Below are positions 12,598 to 24,800 of a stretch of DNA of 64,000 bases, one piece after another. Within the stretch, counting starts at the first letter, position 1, and every line of letters begins with the position of its first letter. The notes under the pieces are model-generated. The model saw only the letters and a program-made list of their open reading frames with translations. It searched no databases and was not told the origin of the DNA. A program made the position numbers and the translations under genes. The stretch comes from Ectocarpus siliculosus (taxonomy: Eukaryota; Sar; Phaeophyceae; Ectocarpales; Ectocarpaceae). The stretch spans positions 431,641-495,640 of the forward strand of contig FN649743.1 of NCBI GenBank assembly GCA_000310025.1, given 5' to 3'.

Positions 12598-14003
12598 CTG
12601 TAGTGCCTCAGTAACCTGGCTTCGCCATCAAAGGAGGAGGGAGCAAGTGGCGACGAGCTGAACTGGGCTGGTTGACCCTTCGGCGCGAGAATTTTTATTT
12701 TTTCAGACCAAGAACCTTGAGTGCAACGAGGGAGAAAGCGAGGAACCGACTGGGAAGGACAGCAACGAGAGCATGTACGGACGGAGCAGATCGAGTGGCG
12801 TTCTGCTCGGGCTGACTACAGCGGCGCCGGATGGAGCAGCGGCACCGGAGCATGCGGACGACATCGACCCTTGGGGCACGGAGAAACATTTCTATTCTGT
12901 CTGTCTGTGTTGTCATTTTTTTCGTTTTTTTTCTGACTTTCGGTGTTGGTTTTGTGTGATGACGTCGTCACTGGTTTTGTAGAGAGAACCGTCAGAGATG
13001 GCGTGGCTAACCCGGGTGCCTTGGTTTTGTGCCTGATCGTGGAAGACCCCTTCAATGTGGAACGATTCTTAGCTAGTGTCGATATTTTCACTGCAGTGCC
13101 TAACACAGACGATCGGGAGAGATTCGGGTGATTGTCAATTACTATCATGGCCTGGTTTGTTGTTCTTTTTCACTGTACGTCCGCAGACACATTCTGACAG
13201 CACTTCAGACAGCAGCTTTGTGCCCCGCCAGCTTCTTGTTCCATGCCTACCATGGTGTTTTTGTACAGACAGCACTTCAGACAGCAGTATGCTGTAGTCG
13301 GCAATGTCGTTTTGGTACAGAGTGTGACAGGCAGGGGGTGATGCTACTGTAGTCGAACGGTGGGACGGACGTGCAGTAGTTCAGTTTTTTTAGGCACGCA
13401 TATGCGGTGCTCCAGGGATTTTAGGTGTACCCCTTCGGGCTCTTGTATACCTTGTTCTTTTACGTGTGTGTGCGTGTTCTTTACATCCTCAGATGGCTCT
13501 AGCACTCTCGTGACCACGGGCTCAGAGTCTTCGCTAGATTTTGGCATTTAGCAATTGGCATACGGTTTAATGTGAAGACAACAACAACAACAACAACAAG
13601 GTGAACATCAATTGGTTGGCACAGATGACATATATATTCAAGTTGGTTGATACACTGCTCCGCTGCTGCTGCTTGCTGTAGGGGTAGACTACATGTGTGT
13701 GCGTGTGCGGAGGAACTGCTGCTGTAGATGTACACGATATGCTGTTGGAGGCAAGCCCCAACCGTTGCTCTGTTTCGCGATTCACGGAGGTTGCGTTGCG
13801 CAACACTTCCCGATTGGTCCGTGAACTTCAATGTCCTTCCGTTGTGCGACCCGTCAACACAAACAGCAGTCACAGTCAAAATTTGAAACAAACGGTTGGG
13901 CGGTACGCCTTTTTCCAGCCTGCATACCCCCCTGAAGAGGAGGACAGCAGGAGCAGGGCAAGAACGAGAGTTAGGCAGAGAGAGACGAGAGGGCGAGGGA
14001 GAG
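12598..14003. other. Upstream region of the BTB-TLDc gene
   Basis: No gene firmly supported. A plus-strand frame 12701-12982 follows a ttttttcag acceptor and reads TKNLECNEGESEEPTGKDS at its start; it may be an orphan exon. A short (AAC)n microsatellite lies at 13577-13602. The last 100 bases before the TATA box are purine-rich (gag/agg words). Confidence 0.4.
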
Positions 14004-14010
14004 TATAAAG
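14004..14010 (+). promoter_or_regulatory. TATA box of the BTB-TLDc gene
   Basis: The motif tataaag follows a purine-rich stretch, about 180 bp before the first in-frame ATG at 14183. With a usual spacing of 25-35 bp, transcription would start near 14035, giving a 5' leader of about 150 bases. Confidence 0.5.
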
Positions 14011-14182
14011 GGCTACTGCAGGAGGAGGAGCATCAATACAAAGTTGTGATCTTCAGACGTCCGTGGGTTCAGCCGCAGACCCGCCGAAGGGGGCCAAGTT
14101 TTCGCCGGGGTACAGCCACTTCGCCCGCTGTGACTGCAGCAGGTGTGATCCACAACAAACAGCAACAGGAGGGCGGTGCATC

Positions 14183-15916
14183 ATGTCGCGTTGCCACATG
14201 AACGAGAATGATACCTTCTCGGCGACAGTAAACGCGTACTCCAAGGAAATGGAAGCAGTCCTTAGCCAGAGGCGGAAAGAGATGAGTCAGGCCTGGGAAG
14301 ACGTGGACCGGGGCTGGCACGAGCTCAACCAATGCAGAATCGACGCCGGCATCACCAAACCCTCTGGCTCCCAGCAAGGCATGCTGAGGTTGAACGTGGG
14401 TGGCTCGCATCTGAACTTCCGCCGCTGCATCCTTGCTGGCAGGAAAGAACCTTCGGCTACCTGGGCCCTGGGCAACCTGTTCGAGAGCGTGTGGGACGAC
14501 CGCCTCCCGCGAGACAGCGATGGACGGATCGTGCTCGACGAGTCTCCGGCTTGCGTCAAGCACCTCATTCACTCGCTCATAGAGAGCTCGGGAGCGGCAC
14601 CGGGCTCCCTACCCCGCGGTGATACCTTAGCCCTAGACGAGATGGTGTACCTGCCCTATGTCGCCCGCGCACTCGGGTTGTCGGCGTATATACCTCGGCA
14701 GGGTATGGAAGTAGTAGGCGGGACAACGAGCCTCAGCCACTGTGAGGTTGGGGAACTGACGGCAACTCTTCAGGGCTGGTGCCCTGGTAACCCCAACACC
14801 ATGCGACTGCTCTACCGCGCCTCTCGAGACGGCTGGAGTCCGTACCCGTTTCATGCTAGTTGCGGGAACAACAGCCCCAACACGATCACGTTGCTAAGGG
14901 TTGGCGCCAGCCAAAGCATCGTTGGCGGCTTCTCGAGCGTGCCTTGGAGTCCTCACGCATACGGTGGGGATTCGATCATGAGCTCTCTCGGGGCGTTCAT
15001 ATTCATGCTCAAAGATAGTGATATGGGAGGGCCCAACAGCTTTCAGCCAGTGAAATGGGGCAAAAGGGACAACAACGGGGGATGCGACGTGGTTGTCGGT
15101 GCCAGTCGCGGGCCTTACTTTGGACGAACCGACTTGGTGGTCAACTTCAACAACTACTTTCCTGTAACTCTTCAGGCACAGCCGTACAGTTACGACGTCC
15201 CGTCAGGCTCAACGTTCCCTAATCTCAACGGACAAACTATCACGGAAATCGAGGTATTTCAAGTGTATTCAGCGGCAGCAACTACATCGTCGCCTTCCAA
15301 ACGCCTCAAGATTCAGGGCCCAGAAGACACTCATGGCGCTGTGAGTACTAGCTCCACGAACACGGCCTCGCGGGAAGCAAACTCCGATGCAGAAACATTT
15401 GGCAATGCAATCGCCGGCGCCCTCATGGAGGAGCGAATCGCATTGCACCAAGCCGAAGCCGAGCTCGAACAAGCACACAGCAAAGCGGCGGCATCCGGCG
15501 ACGCGTTGGCAGCGGTCTACGGTCCCGAGGTCGCACGCGGTGCCATCGATACAGTGGTGGAGCTCAGCGTGCGGGGGACCAGGATGACGACCTTACGCTC
15601 GACTCTGCAGGCCTGCCGCGAGTCCGCCCTCGCCGCTTTGTTCAACGAGGACAAGTGGCCGCCCACCGACAAGGACGTGGACGAGCAAGGCCGACGTCTG
15701 ATCAACTGTAGCCCTGCCGTGTTTCAGAAGGTCTTGGACGTGCTGCGCATGAGGAAGCGCGCGGCCTGGGCAGCTTCTGACCGAGAATTGGCACATGTTC
15801 GTGTGGACGCAGCTGACCGCCCGGCGTTTGATAGTTTTGTCAACATGTACTTCCCGGGCTTCGAGAACTTCATCACGGACATGGTCGTTCCTCAAGGGTC
15901 TGCCCGGAGCGGCTAG
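14183..15916 (+). CDS. BTB-TLDc-BTB protein, single exon
   Basis: This is an uninterrupted frame of 577 codons plus stop. I take the ATG at 14183 because the open frame upstream of it contains no ATG. Residues about 15-60 look helical. A T1/KCTD-type BTB strand (MLRLNVGGSHLNFRR) starts near residue 67 and is followed by a helical part to about 170. A TLDc domain spans roughly residues 210-370, with GWSPYPFHASCGNN, GGFSSVPW, FIFMLKD and the end motif EIEVFQVY. A low-complexity linker with a likely nuclear-type basic patch (SPSKRLKIQ) and a helix follow, then a second BTB-like segment (VVELSVRGTRMTTLRSTL) from about 490 to the end. TLDc proteins are known from oxidation resistance and V-ATPase regulation, and KCTD-type BTB domains from oligomerisation and cullin-3 adaptors. 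Its actual role here is unknown. GC-rich codon use matches neighbouring exons. Confidence 0.88.
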   Translation: MSRCHMNENDTFSATVNAYSKEMEAVLSQRRKEMSQAWEDVDRGWHELNQCRIDAGITKPSGSQQGMLRLNVGGSHLNFRRCILAGRKEPSATWALGNLFESVWDDRLPRDSDGRIVLDESPACVKHLIHSLIESSGAAPGSLPRGDTLALDEMVYLPYVARALGLSAYIPRQGMEVVGGTTSLSHCEVGELTATLQGWCPGNPNTMRLLYRASRDGWSPYPFHASCGNNSPNTITLLRVGASQSIVGGFSSVPWSPHAYGGDSIMSSLGAFIFMLKDSDMGGPNSFQPVKWGKRDNNGGCDVVVGASRGPYFGRTDLVVNFNNYFPVTLQAQPYSYDVPSGSTFPNLNGQTITEIEVFQVYSAAATTSSPSKRLKIQGPEDTHGAVSTSSTNTASREANSDAETFGNAIAGALMEERIALHQAEAELEQAHSKAAASGDALAAVYGPEVARGAIDTVVELSVRGTRMTTLRSTLQACRESALAALFNEDKWPPTDKDVDEQGRRLINCSPAVFQKVLDVLRMRKRAAWAASDRELAHVRVDAADRPAFDSFVNMYFPGFENFITDMVVPQGSARSG

Positions 15917-16464
15917 TGCACCTCATGAGGCGTGGACCGAGGGTGAGACGTTGGTATATGTCGGTTGCGCCAGAGTGTTGCGGTGAGATCTTTCTGTAGG
16001 GTTAGAGATCTCCAAACTCAGGTGGTGTTGGTTGGCGCCAGTAGGATGATGCAATCGTTACCGTCGCGTGATGGGATTTGCAGTCGCGTGGGGCTGGAAT
16101 TCGCCTTGTCAACAGTGAGTCCGGTGATATGTGCTTTCAAATTCACTCGCTTCTGGCACCGACCGTCAATTGTTTGCTCTCCCCTCTTTTTTCCCTTTTG
16201 TCAGTGTGTTAAGGGCTGCCAAGACACGCCGCGCTGAGTCGGTTACTTCCTGCAACGACGTAGCTCACACCGGGCTTTGTTTGTGTGGGGGGGGAGGCGA
16301 AACAATGTCTCGCGTGGTGAGGGTTCTTATTTTGTTCCTGAGCTAGGCTCTGCCTTGTTTGCTATGCATATTTTCATATCACAAAGAGTTGGAAATGTGT
16401 GTTCTTTAACCGGAAACTAGTAACGCAGATGGTGACATATGTATGTAGTGGCCGACACCTTTGT
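15917..16464. other. Convergent 3' region
   Basis: The stop of the plus-strand BTB-TLDc gene (15916) and the stop of the minus-strand zinc-module exons (16465) face each other across about 550 bp. This space must hold both 3' UTRs. No further exon seen. Confidence 0.6.
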
Positions 16465-18800
16465 TCAGCCCGTGCGCAAATACTGGTGCGTTGATATCTT
16501 GATGTTGCCCATGGGTCGGGATTGGAAATTGTTGACGACTTCCTGCCCCGTTCATTCTCGCGTGCTGTTCCCCATGATTTTCTTATGTTTTGCTGTGGAT
16601 GTACTGGCCGTCTCTTGTTGTTGATATAGGTTAGCTTCAATCTGGGAGTGATTGGCAGCCAAAGAGAGTTCGTGCTTGTTTTGATGGCGTGGGCATAGCG
16701 GTGTTCGAAGATCAGAGAATGACGTACCGGGTAGAGTTCAGACGGTTTTTGCATTTGTGAGCAAAACGCCAATCTCTCAACAACAATCTTACCTCTAACT
16801 TGAAGTACTGCTGCAGCGCCGCCGCCTCGTCTCTTCGGATGTTGATGCACAAGTTGTAGTGGACGGATGGGAAGATGTTGACCTCCAGGTGCTTGAACAC
16901 GGACACCTGTAGAATTTCAAGGAATGATTTTCCCACCCATACAATAGTGAAACAATGCATTCAGCCAAACGCGATTGGGCGTGAAACAGAGTGGCGCGAG
17001 ACAAGGAGAAACTCATTCGCCTTCAGTTGGTGCTGGCTGCAGGCCAAAGGGTTGTAGGATTTTCATTCCGGCGGGCACTTCGCACTACTGTACTAATAGG
17101 ACACGCGTTTGCGGATGTATGTTGGCCGCATTGTTCCTTGTCAGCACACGCCTTCCTTGTCGCTCTTCGATGCCCCATTATAATGTGATTCGGGTCTTGT
17201 CACTCGCCTCGGTATTCCCGACGAGGACGGGCGGACCACCGTCTGCCCTGATAGATATCATTATTTCCTTTGGCTTATGCGGTCGGGCGGTGCAGCCTGT
17301 GGCCGTGCTGCCATCCTCGCTTCCGCAGCATGACCATCTCCCAGCTCGCCTTGCCCAGCATGCAAGCGAGAACAACGAGTGAACAACAGACGGAAATTCA
17401 TGGGAAAAAACGAACCGGAACAGTGCTGGCTGTGCGGCATCAAAGAACGGGCCGGTACTACCAAGTACTTCGAAAACACCAAGGCGTTTGGCGCATAACA
17501 ACTGCTGTCTTGCTTACCCTTGAGGCCTGGTGGCGTCGGTGGCATGGCCGACACCGTCGATCACGAATACACCGTCTTCACCGTCGCTGTCGCAGTGAAT
17601 TCTGGCAAAGTCAAACCGGTATGCGGACGTCAGGAGCCGAAGCGCGCGAGGAGCTTTGATCTACCAGTGGTGTGAACCGGAAGATTCCATGGCTCTCTCT
17701 ACTCCCTAGTTATGCCGACCGGTTTGAAAATTCACAAACTTTCTACTCTCTCCGGAAACTCATGTCACATGCAAAGTTTGGAATGTTTGGACATATTTCG
17801 GCCTGCTTGTTTTAGCACAACAGTGATTCTGTTCTGTTCTGTACAACCAAAGACAACGAAGAATTTTCAAAATACTTATGACCAGGACTCTCGAGACTTG
17901 ATTCATGTCGAAAAGGTGCGTAGCTCTGGATGAATATCCGATACGAGTTGAGCGTCATGGCCGTACCGTTGAAAATAGTACCGTAATACGCATATTGTAG
18001 GTTCATACCTGGATAGGCGATTCGATCAAATGAACAGAACTTCCGTAAATACCAAGGAGGTAGAATGCATCTCGAGTTTGACCAACGTGATTTGGTAGTG
18101 GTTTCGTGTCATGATAGAACCTAAGGCTTCTTGATTTCTTCACTAACCCTCCTCCATGCTGTTCGCTAAAACCGTGAAGACCAGGCCCATTGGCAGCGGG
18201 TCAGGGTCGTGTAGTTACCCCAGTGCATCACCCCCATGCCATCAATGCCACCACACGTCCCTTCAAACAACACGGCCACCGATGTACAATCACCCGACCC
18301 ACTCCTCATTCTGAAGAAAATAATTGCGCTGTAGCGAGCTCTATTGTTAGCTAGAATACGTGCAAGAGCAACGTATGGACCCTCACCCTTTCTTATACGG
18401 TACCCTTCAGAGCCATACCGAACATGCTTCATTCGAACCTGCAAGAATCCCACGCATTTTCCTCCGGAATGAACCTCTGCTTGCAAGAGGTGCAGACAGA
18501 CGTGGTCGACGGCTTGCTCGAATCTTGCAGCAGAGTGGGCGAAAGCACCGACCGCGAATCATACTTCACCCTCCCCTCCCTCCCGACGCCGATCCAACTA
18601 CTGCCACCACCACTTGACACGGACGATATATATCGTGAAGGCGAACGGGGCATCACCGCCGCCGCGGATACCGGAGAGGAAGAGACGCTTTGGCTCGGGT
18701 TGGCTTTGCCTTTTCCCGTCTGCTCTCCTCCTCCTCCGCCCCGTGCTCCTCTGTCTGTCGCCCCGGCCGGGGCGAGGCTTCGCACCCAAAGGCGCTCAAT
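16465..18800 (-). CDS. Zinc-module C-terminal exons (end of giant gene or separate gene)
   Basis: Five minus-strand exons join in phase: 18439-18800, 17518-17601, 17208-17349, 16793-16906 and 16465-16542 (stop). The first is Ser/Pro-rich and ends in CTSCKQRFIPEENAWDSC. The second supplies RIHCDSDGEDG, and the third GRWSCCGSEDG with GCTARPHKPKE. Together they give a C-x2-C, C-x2-H, CC, GC-x3-H layout typical of a CHORD-like zinc-binding fold. After it come ISIRADGGPPVLVGNTE, then VSVFKHLEVNIFPSVHYNL, then GNIKISTHQYLRTG and stop. The 17208 exon uses a GC donor (GAG then gcgagt), and the phase still fits. The VFKHLEVNIFP strand resembles the last strand of FMP27/SABRE proteins, which argues that these exons finish the giant gene. 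A link through an uncertain exon near 19.6-19.9 kb is unproven, so a separate gene is possible. Confidence 0.72.
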
Positions 18801-21800
18801 CTGAAACATGACGTTTTGTATGACGACCCCGGACTAGCGGACACCGGAGGGGCGGATGGAAGGGGGTCGGTGTGAGAAACGAAGAGCGGTGAAAAGGGGA
18901 GTTCGCCAAGGTCCATGTCCATGTGTTGCTCTCTCGATCACTGATGGTCTGGACACAATTGTTGCGTACTCCTGGAGTGAAACGATGAATAGTCCTCGTG
19001 GCCAACGGTTAACACCTCTTGTGCATAGACTCCAAAAGCCGAGGCATAATCATTCATCACATTGTTGTCACCAAGGTGCACTCAGAAATACTTTGACGCA
19101 ACGTGAAGTAGGTTGTGAACAGGTGAAACGGTTGGCTCGTCCGGGTCTCGCGGTCCGAGCCCGAGTCAAACTCTCCGCTTCACGCCGGCTACTTCACACG
19201 TAGGTTGTTTACCTCCCTCCGCGTCTGTACTACCATCGATCTGGATGTTCCATACATTCCCGGTCCTCATTTGATGTAGTTCAATCTCTCTCAGCTTTGT
19301 ATTTCTGCTCTGCCTACTCCAGCAAGCATTCATATACATGCCGCCAACGTCTTACCCCTTGTCCGCCTTGCGCCAGATAATTGTGCGTGGATGATAGGCC
19401 TGTCAGCCCCACTTCCATCTGGTCCGAGTGACGTCCCGCCTGCGTTTCATCATCATCATTCCTCAATCAATCATCATAGCGCAACAACTTGCTCGTCGTC
19501 AATGTCAACCATACGCAGGCTGCTTGGGCGTCGCCGTTGTACTGGCTCGATTTTCTATATGTTGTATTCATATATCAGCAGTCAGAAGTCCTGAGGCGAT
19601 CGACAAACTTCAGAGCTAAAACCCCGCTACGCCGAGCAATCCTGGCCCCTCCTCACTTTCTGTTCCGTCTTCGGTCCCATGGTCAGCCTCCATGTGCACT
19701 TCCCGATCCTGTATTCGAGGCGGGTGAGCTCCCGCGGTTGTCCATCCGCTGCTGACCCTGCCGTCGATGTCGGATTCCGTCCTCCTGCCTCCCCGACCCC
19801 TCCCGTCCGTATCCGAGGCGGCGTCACGGGGCACGACAGATTCGCTGTCGCTGTTGTTGCATTTGTTTCCGGTCGTGTTGTTGAGACAGGTCCCGCTGTT
19901 GCGGTGGGTGCCGGGTCTCCGACTGTTGATGAAGTAGCAGCGGCCGCGGCGATGGGAGAGGTACAGCCGGAGGAGGCCTGGGGGGGGATGGGCCCTCCTT
20001 CTCGCCGGGTTCTGCCGGTGTTCAAATATTTGGCATTGTGAATGGCGTTGATGTCCGTTTTGTTGCTGTTGCTGCGGGCCCAAGACCTGAGAGTCTCCTC
20101 CACAACATCCTTGAGGTAGCTCCTTCCGATATTTTTTACCGAAATTCGATGTGCAAGGGAGAAGGGCGACCGTCAGGTAGGATTGGGATTCGACCTAGCT
20201 TGGGGGTGAGAGAGAGATGAGAGAGAGATGAGAGAGAGATCGATGGTGTGAAACGGTGTGTAGCGACAGGGTACTTCCTTCCACTTCGGAGCGCGTTCTA
20301 GATATGGGGGAGAGTCTCAACTCGCCTCTTTCACCAAACACATATATAGTTTGGAACCGTGAACCATGTACCAGGTTTTCTCCATTTGAATCCACCTCGT
20401 GATTTCAGCATGGGTAGTCAATGCCCCCTCGGACAATTGCTACCCCTGCGGTGCTATTGCGAAGGCAAAAAAACATCGACAAGGGTGCCAGAGACTTTCC
20501 TGCAACTGGATCAATGTCAGCGAACGCGCGCGGGGCCGTATCTACCATCACGACCACGACACTATTGCAACTGACCGGCGCTTTTCACCGCTGTTGATGT
20601 TGATGTTGAGGCCGCCTTTGTTGCCCTCTGCGGTGAGGTTCACGGCTTCGCCTAACACCTTGTTTGCGATTGGTGCACCATGATGGTTGGGCGAAGGTGG
20701 AAGGGGAAAGGAGAAGGCAACAAAGAGCGGCCCCGAAGGTATACATGGGCGAATTCCATAGTGGAAGGAATGGAAACAACATGATTTTCTTTCTACCCAT
20801 GCTTGAGGCATCCCGGTCGACGCGAAGAGTATGGCGATATGACCAAAAGCACAAACAAGGCCACGAGGCATCATGGGCCGTTAGCTCGTAGAATCGACGT
20901 GCATTCGATTTCTTTCATAGCAACAGGCCAGGTCGAAAACTTGAAACTACGTCTGCAGCACTTCACAATGTCATAATGTTACCTTGAATTTCAACGGGGG
21001 TCGTTGGAACTTAACGTGTTTGGCAAGATTTCTCGTTATCCACGAAACTCACTGTACTGTAGGTTCTCCGCGGGGTTGGGCGACAAGAACCAGTAAAGAT
21101 CACGGACAAAGTACATCACCTCGCTGTCGATCAAACAAATGACGTTTCCAACAACGTCACCGAAATGGTACAAATCGACCCCGCTGTCCATGCCAGTTCA
21201 ACCGGTTCGACCATGGCTTCCTAGAAAATTGCCAAATGAATGACGTCGACACCTTTTCGCTATCGATGCAGCCTTCGGCCCTCCTCTGCCGTTTGCGCTC
21301 CCGAACCTTGCCGCGGAGCTCAAGAGGCGGCGGGACCAGCAACAAAGTATTCACGACGTCCAGCACCTCGAAGAACTGTCGTCAGATATACATTGCCGGA
21401 CGTAGCGCAAGGTGCACAAGGCGGTTCCGTATTAGATTCAATCAATCGTGTGACAGCTTGGCCGCTACGAAGCGTGCGGACGGTAACATACGCAACAACC
21501 TGCCCACGGTAGAGGACACGCAGAGCGAGTCGGTGTTCATTCTGTGGATGAAGCGTGTAGAGAATCACGACCGTTTGATCCTCAATGTGAGGGTGTGAGG
21601 GCTTGCTGTGCAATCCGTTCGGCGTTGGAAGACACAGAAACGGACAAACAGTGCAGACTGTTAATATTGCAGTCGAACCTACAGTAGGCAACAGCAGGAA
21701 ATTGGTGTTGCTTTCCCTTGGAGACATTTCGTCGGGACCATTAATCGGAAACAGTCCATCTGTACATCCCTACGAAGCCGGAATGAGGCGGGATTGCCGA

Positions 21801-24800
21801 CCGGGTAGGACTTTGTGGGGGCCCAGGTAGTCGTTGCAAGGGGGCCCTGACAATGCGTCTTGCTAGGGAATGATGATAAGTAGATCGGCGTAAAGACCCT
21901 TTCGTCGCCAGTCAAATGAAACGACGGGAGGACGAAGGTGCTCTTCCTTATCCACTAATCGGGCCCTTCGTTCTCATGGAAGTTTTCGCGAGCACAAATA
22001 CCATCCACCAGCGAATACTCACCTGTCGTATTTCGGGTTAGCCGAAAGACTAAGACTATGTAGGCAGAGCCCTGGCTTACTCTGTGCCTAGGAAGTACTT
22101 CATTACCTCAATAGCACACATGGATCAAAGCGCCAATATACCGCCGACATCCAAACCCGACTCGATATTGTCAATACCTGGCGTGAGTCCAGGTCCGAAG
22201 ACAGCTCAGGTACGTCCAAACGTAGTCTGTTTACGGGAGGCCGATTGACCCTCTTCAGCCCCACACCACCACCCGCATCACCGCTACCACCGCCGCCGCC
22301 GCCTCTCCCACCTCCGGTTGGCCCAGCGCTTGTGTTTCCACTCCCGACACGTCTTCCCGCCGATGACTTGCTCAAAGCCCGACGAAATCGCTCTTGTGAC
22401 TCGCGGAGGGGAAGCGTCTCGTGGTAAACGTACAGAGCATCGACCGAAAAGTGCCGCATGACCTAGAAGGTGTCCGAAAAGACGTTGTATAGATCAGAAA
22501 ACGAGGCAAAAGGCGGTATAAAACCACATTCCATGGGCAATGAGAAAATTGGCAACGCAAAGGACAAGGTAACGGCGAAAATCGGCAATCTAAACTAACC
22601 AACCGGAGAGAAATAATGGTCAGTTCGCGAGAGAATACATTGTTTGTGTTCTGCACATGTCAGGCACACACCACCGTACCACGCAACGCCCACAAGCACC
22701 GCTGTGCATAGTTTGCCACACCCACCCAAGGCATTGGCGATAAACGAGCCAACGAACCTACCTCTCGGAGCTCGTCCCTTTCTTCCGTCGCCCCGGCCGA
22801 GATCCCGCCGTCACCGCTCTCGCCACCACTTCCGGCGGCACTCCCGCGGCCCCCAAAACCCGATTCTTCTTTGGTCTTGCCCCTTCCGCCTCCAGCTGCA
22901 GACGCATCAAAAACCCCAGACGGAGACCGAGACTTGACAGGGCGGGAGTGCGACGGGGTGGGGATTCCGTCGTTGGAAAGTGGCACCGAAGGTGTGCGTA
23001 GTTGTGGCACGGTCTGTCTCCCAAATATCGCTTGGAAACGGACGAAGATGAAATCGAATCGACACACACAGCCGGACTCAGGCATGTGGTGCACGAGGAC
23101 AAACGTGACGCCAGTAATCGTAATCGGTTGCGTACTTTTCTCTCGCGACGTTCGGCCACCCACCCACCCCGCCCTCCGTCATGGAAATAACTTGCCGTGG
23201 CAACGTTTATTACGCCACATGTGCCTCCGGAAAACATTCGAACTAACAATGACACTTGGCGGTATACCCTACCCTGTGCCACTTAGCATATATCCCCTGC
23301 AACCGGACGCCGACACTGTCGAAATATGCATGTACGATTGCTTGACCGTGGCTACACCGCGCCGTCATGCACACGTGCCCCTCGTCGGTGGAATGAAGGA
23401 AAAACGTCACCAATGACAAACCCCGGAAGTGCATCATGTCCCCCATCCATACCTCGTCTGTCGAACGCCTAGCACCGTTCTCCGCGCACTCAGCCGCAGG
23501 TATGGAACCAGGCGCCCCGATTGTTGGCCGATCGATAGCCTCGCCGTCGGCACCGGTAGTGCCATCGTTTCTGTTACCAATCGACGTAGCCCCCGCCGTT
23601 CTTGCGGTCGGAGACGCCGGAGATGATGCCGGCGAAGGAGCAAAAAACCGTTTGGCCGGGCTGACATCTCGTCCCGTCTTGGTTTTTACCTCTGCCGCCC
23701 CCCCTTCTGCTCCTGTCGGCAAAAATGGTGATGTCACTGGCGGCGGTCCCGATGATGACGGTGAATTCCGCGTTCTGCCGACTGGGGGGGGCGAGTACCT
23801 CGCGGCGGCAGCGAGCGAGGACTTCGGTGCCCCGCTTCTCGGCGCTGGTGAGACTACGCCCTCAGTGGTTGCTGTTCCGTGCTCTACCCACCTGCCACAG
23901 GAGAGTAGTGGGTGTTGGGGGAAAGGTGGAGGACAGCAAGGGAGGCGGTTACGGGTTGGGTGTGGCGGGAGAACTCACTCCAAAAACGTCTCTGTACAAG
24001 ACCGCACATCAGCGTCGTGAAACAAGCTGAACCACCATAGATCAATGTAGTCGGTAGCCCTTACTGATGCCACCCATGGAACGTTGTGCGTGTGTCCAGA
24101 ATGTTATGCACTAATAGGAGTATATCGTATTTTGAGGCACACGCCTCCTGCTCTCTCCATGTAGACCGTGTTCATGCTTGTAGGCGTCCGCCATTGTTAC
24201 CAGGATACATCGAATGCCAGTGATTCTTCACGCTTTAGTGCCGTTTCTCTTCATCTTTGGGCTCCTCCGAGTTGGCCCTAAGAGCTGTATCCCAAGGGGC
24301 TTCGCCCCAACTCATCCTACCCACCCCGTGCCCAGTTTCCACTCTGTTGAGTCTCCTCAACTTCTTCGGGGTACCCATGCCGTGTCCACCATTCTTACAT
24401 GGTTCTGACTGCATTGGCCCATCCAACATGTGTTGGGTACAACTGTCTACTAATTTTTCCGAATAAGGTGAAACATCAGTCAATCGAAAAGTTGATGAGC
24501 AACGGCAGTCTCTCCCTTCGTGTGTTGGTGTCACTGTTATTGTTGTCACCTGTCAAGCCCTTCCTCTGAAACCGGAAGCGAGAAAACCCTTGCCTTCTCG
24601 AGCTTCACCTTGATATCCTTTCGTCTCAGGGAAGAGAAGTACCCCTATGTTGAAAAACCAACACAGCCGCAACATCGTAGCATGCGAGGAGCGAGGGAAC
24701 GACACCGTGCATTACATTGTGGGACGTCCTTTAGCCCACGAGGTTCTCCGAAGGGTGTCGTGGGCGCCTTGTTGTACTGAAAGGCGGCGTTCATCAGGAT

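Noticed and set aside
14063-14182. Upstream extension of the BTB-TLDc frame by 40 codons
   Set aside because: It would begin at GTG; the first in-frame ATG is at 14183 and a eukaryotic gene should start there.
18166-18438. Minus-strand continuation of the zinc exon (MRSGSGDCTSVAVLFEGT)
   Set aside because: A following exon at 17518-17601 gives the expected CxxH ligand in the same phase and leads on to WSCCG, so this stretch is more likely intron.
19679-20041. 120-residue plus-strand ORF
   Set aside because: No splice or start support and lies opposite a possible minus-strand exon of the giant gene.
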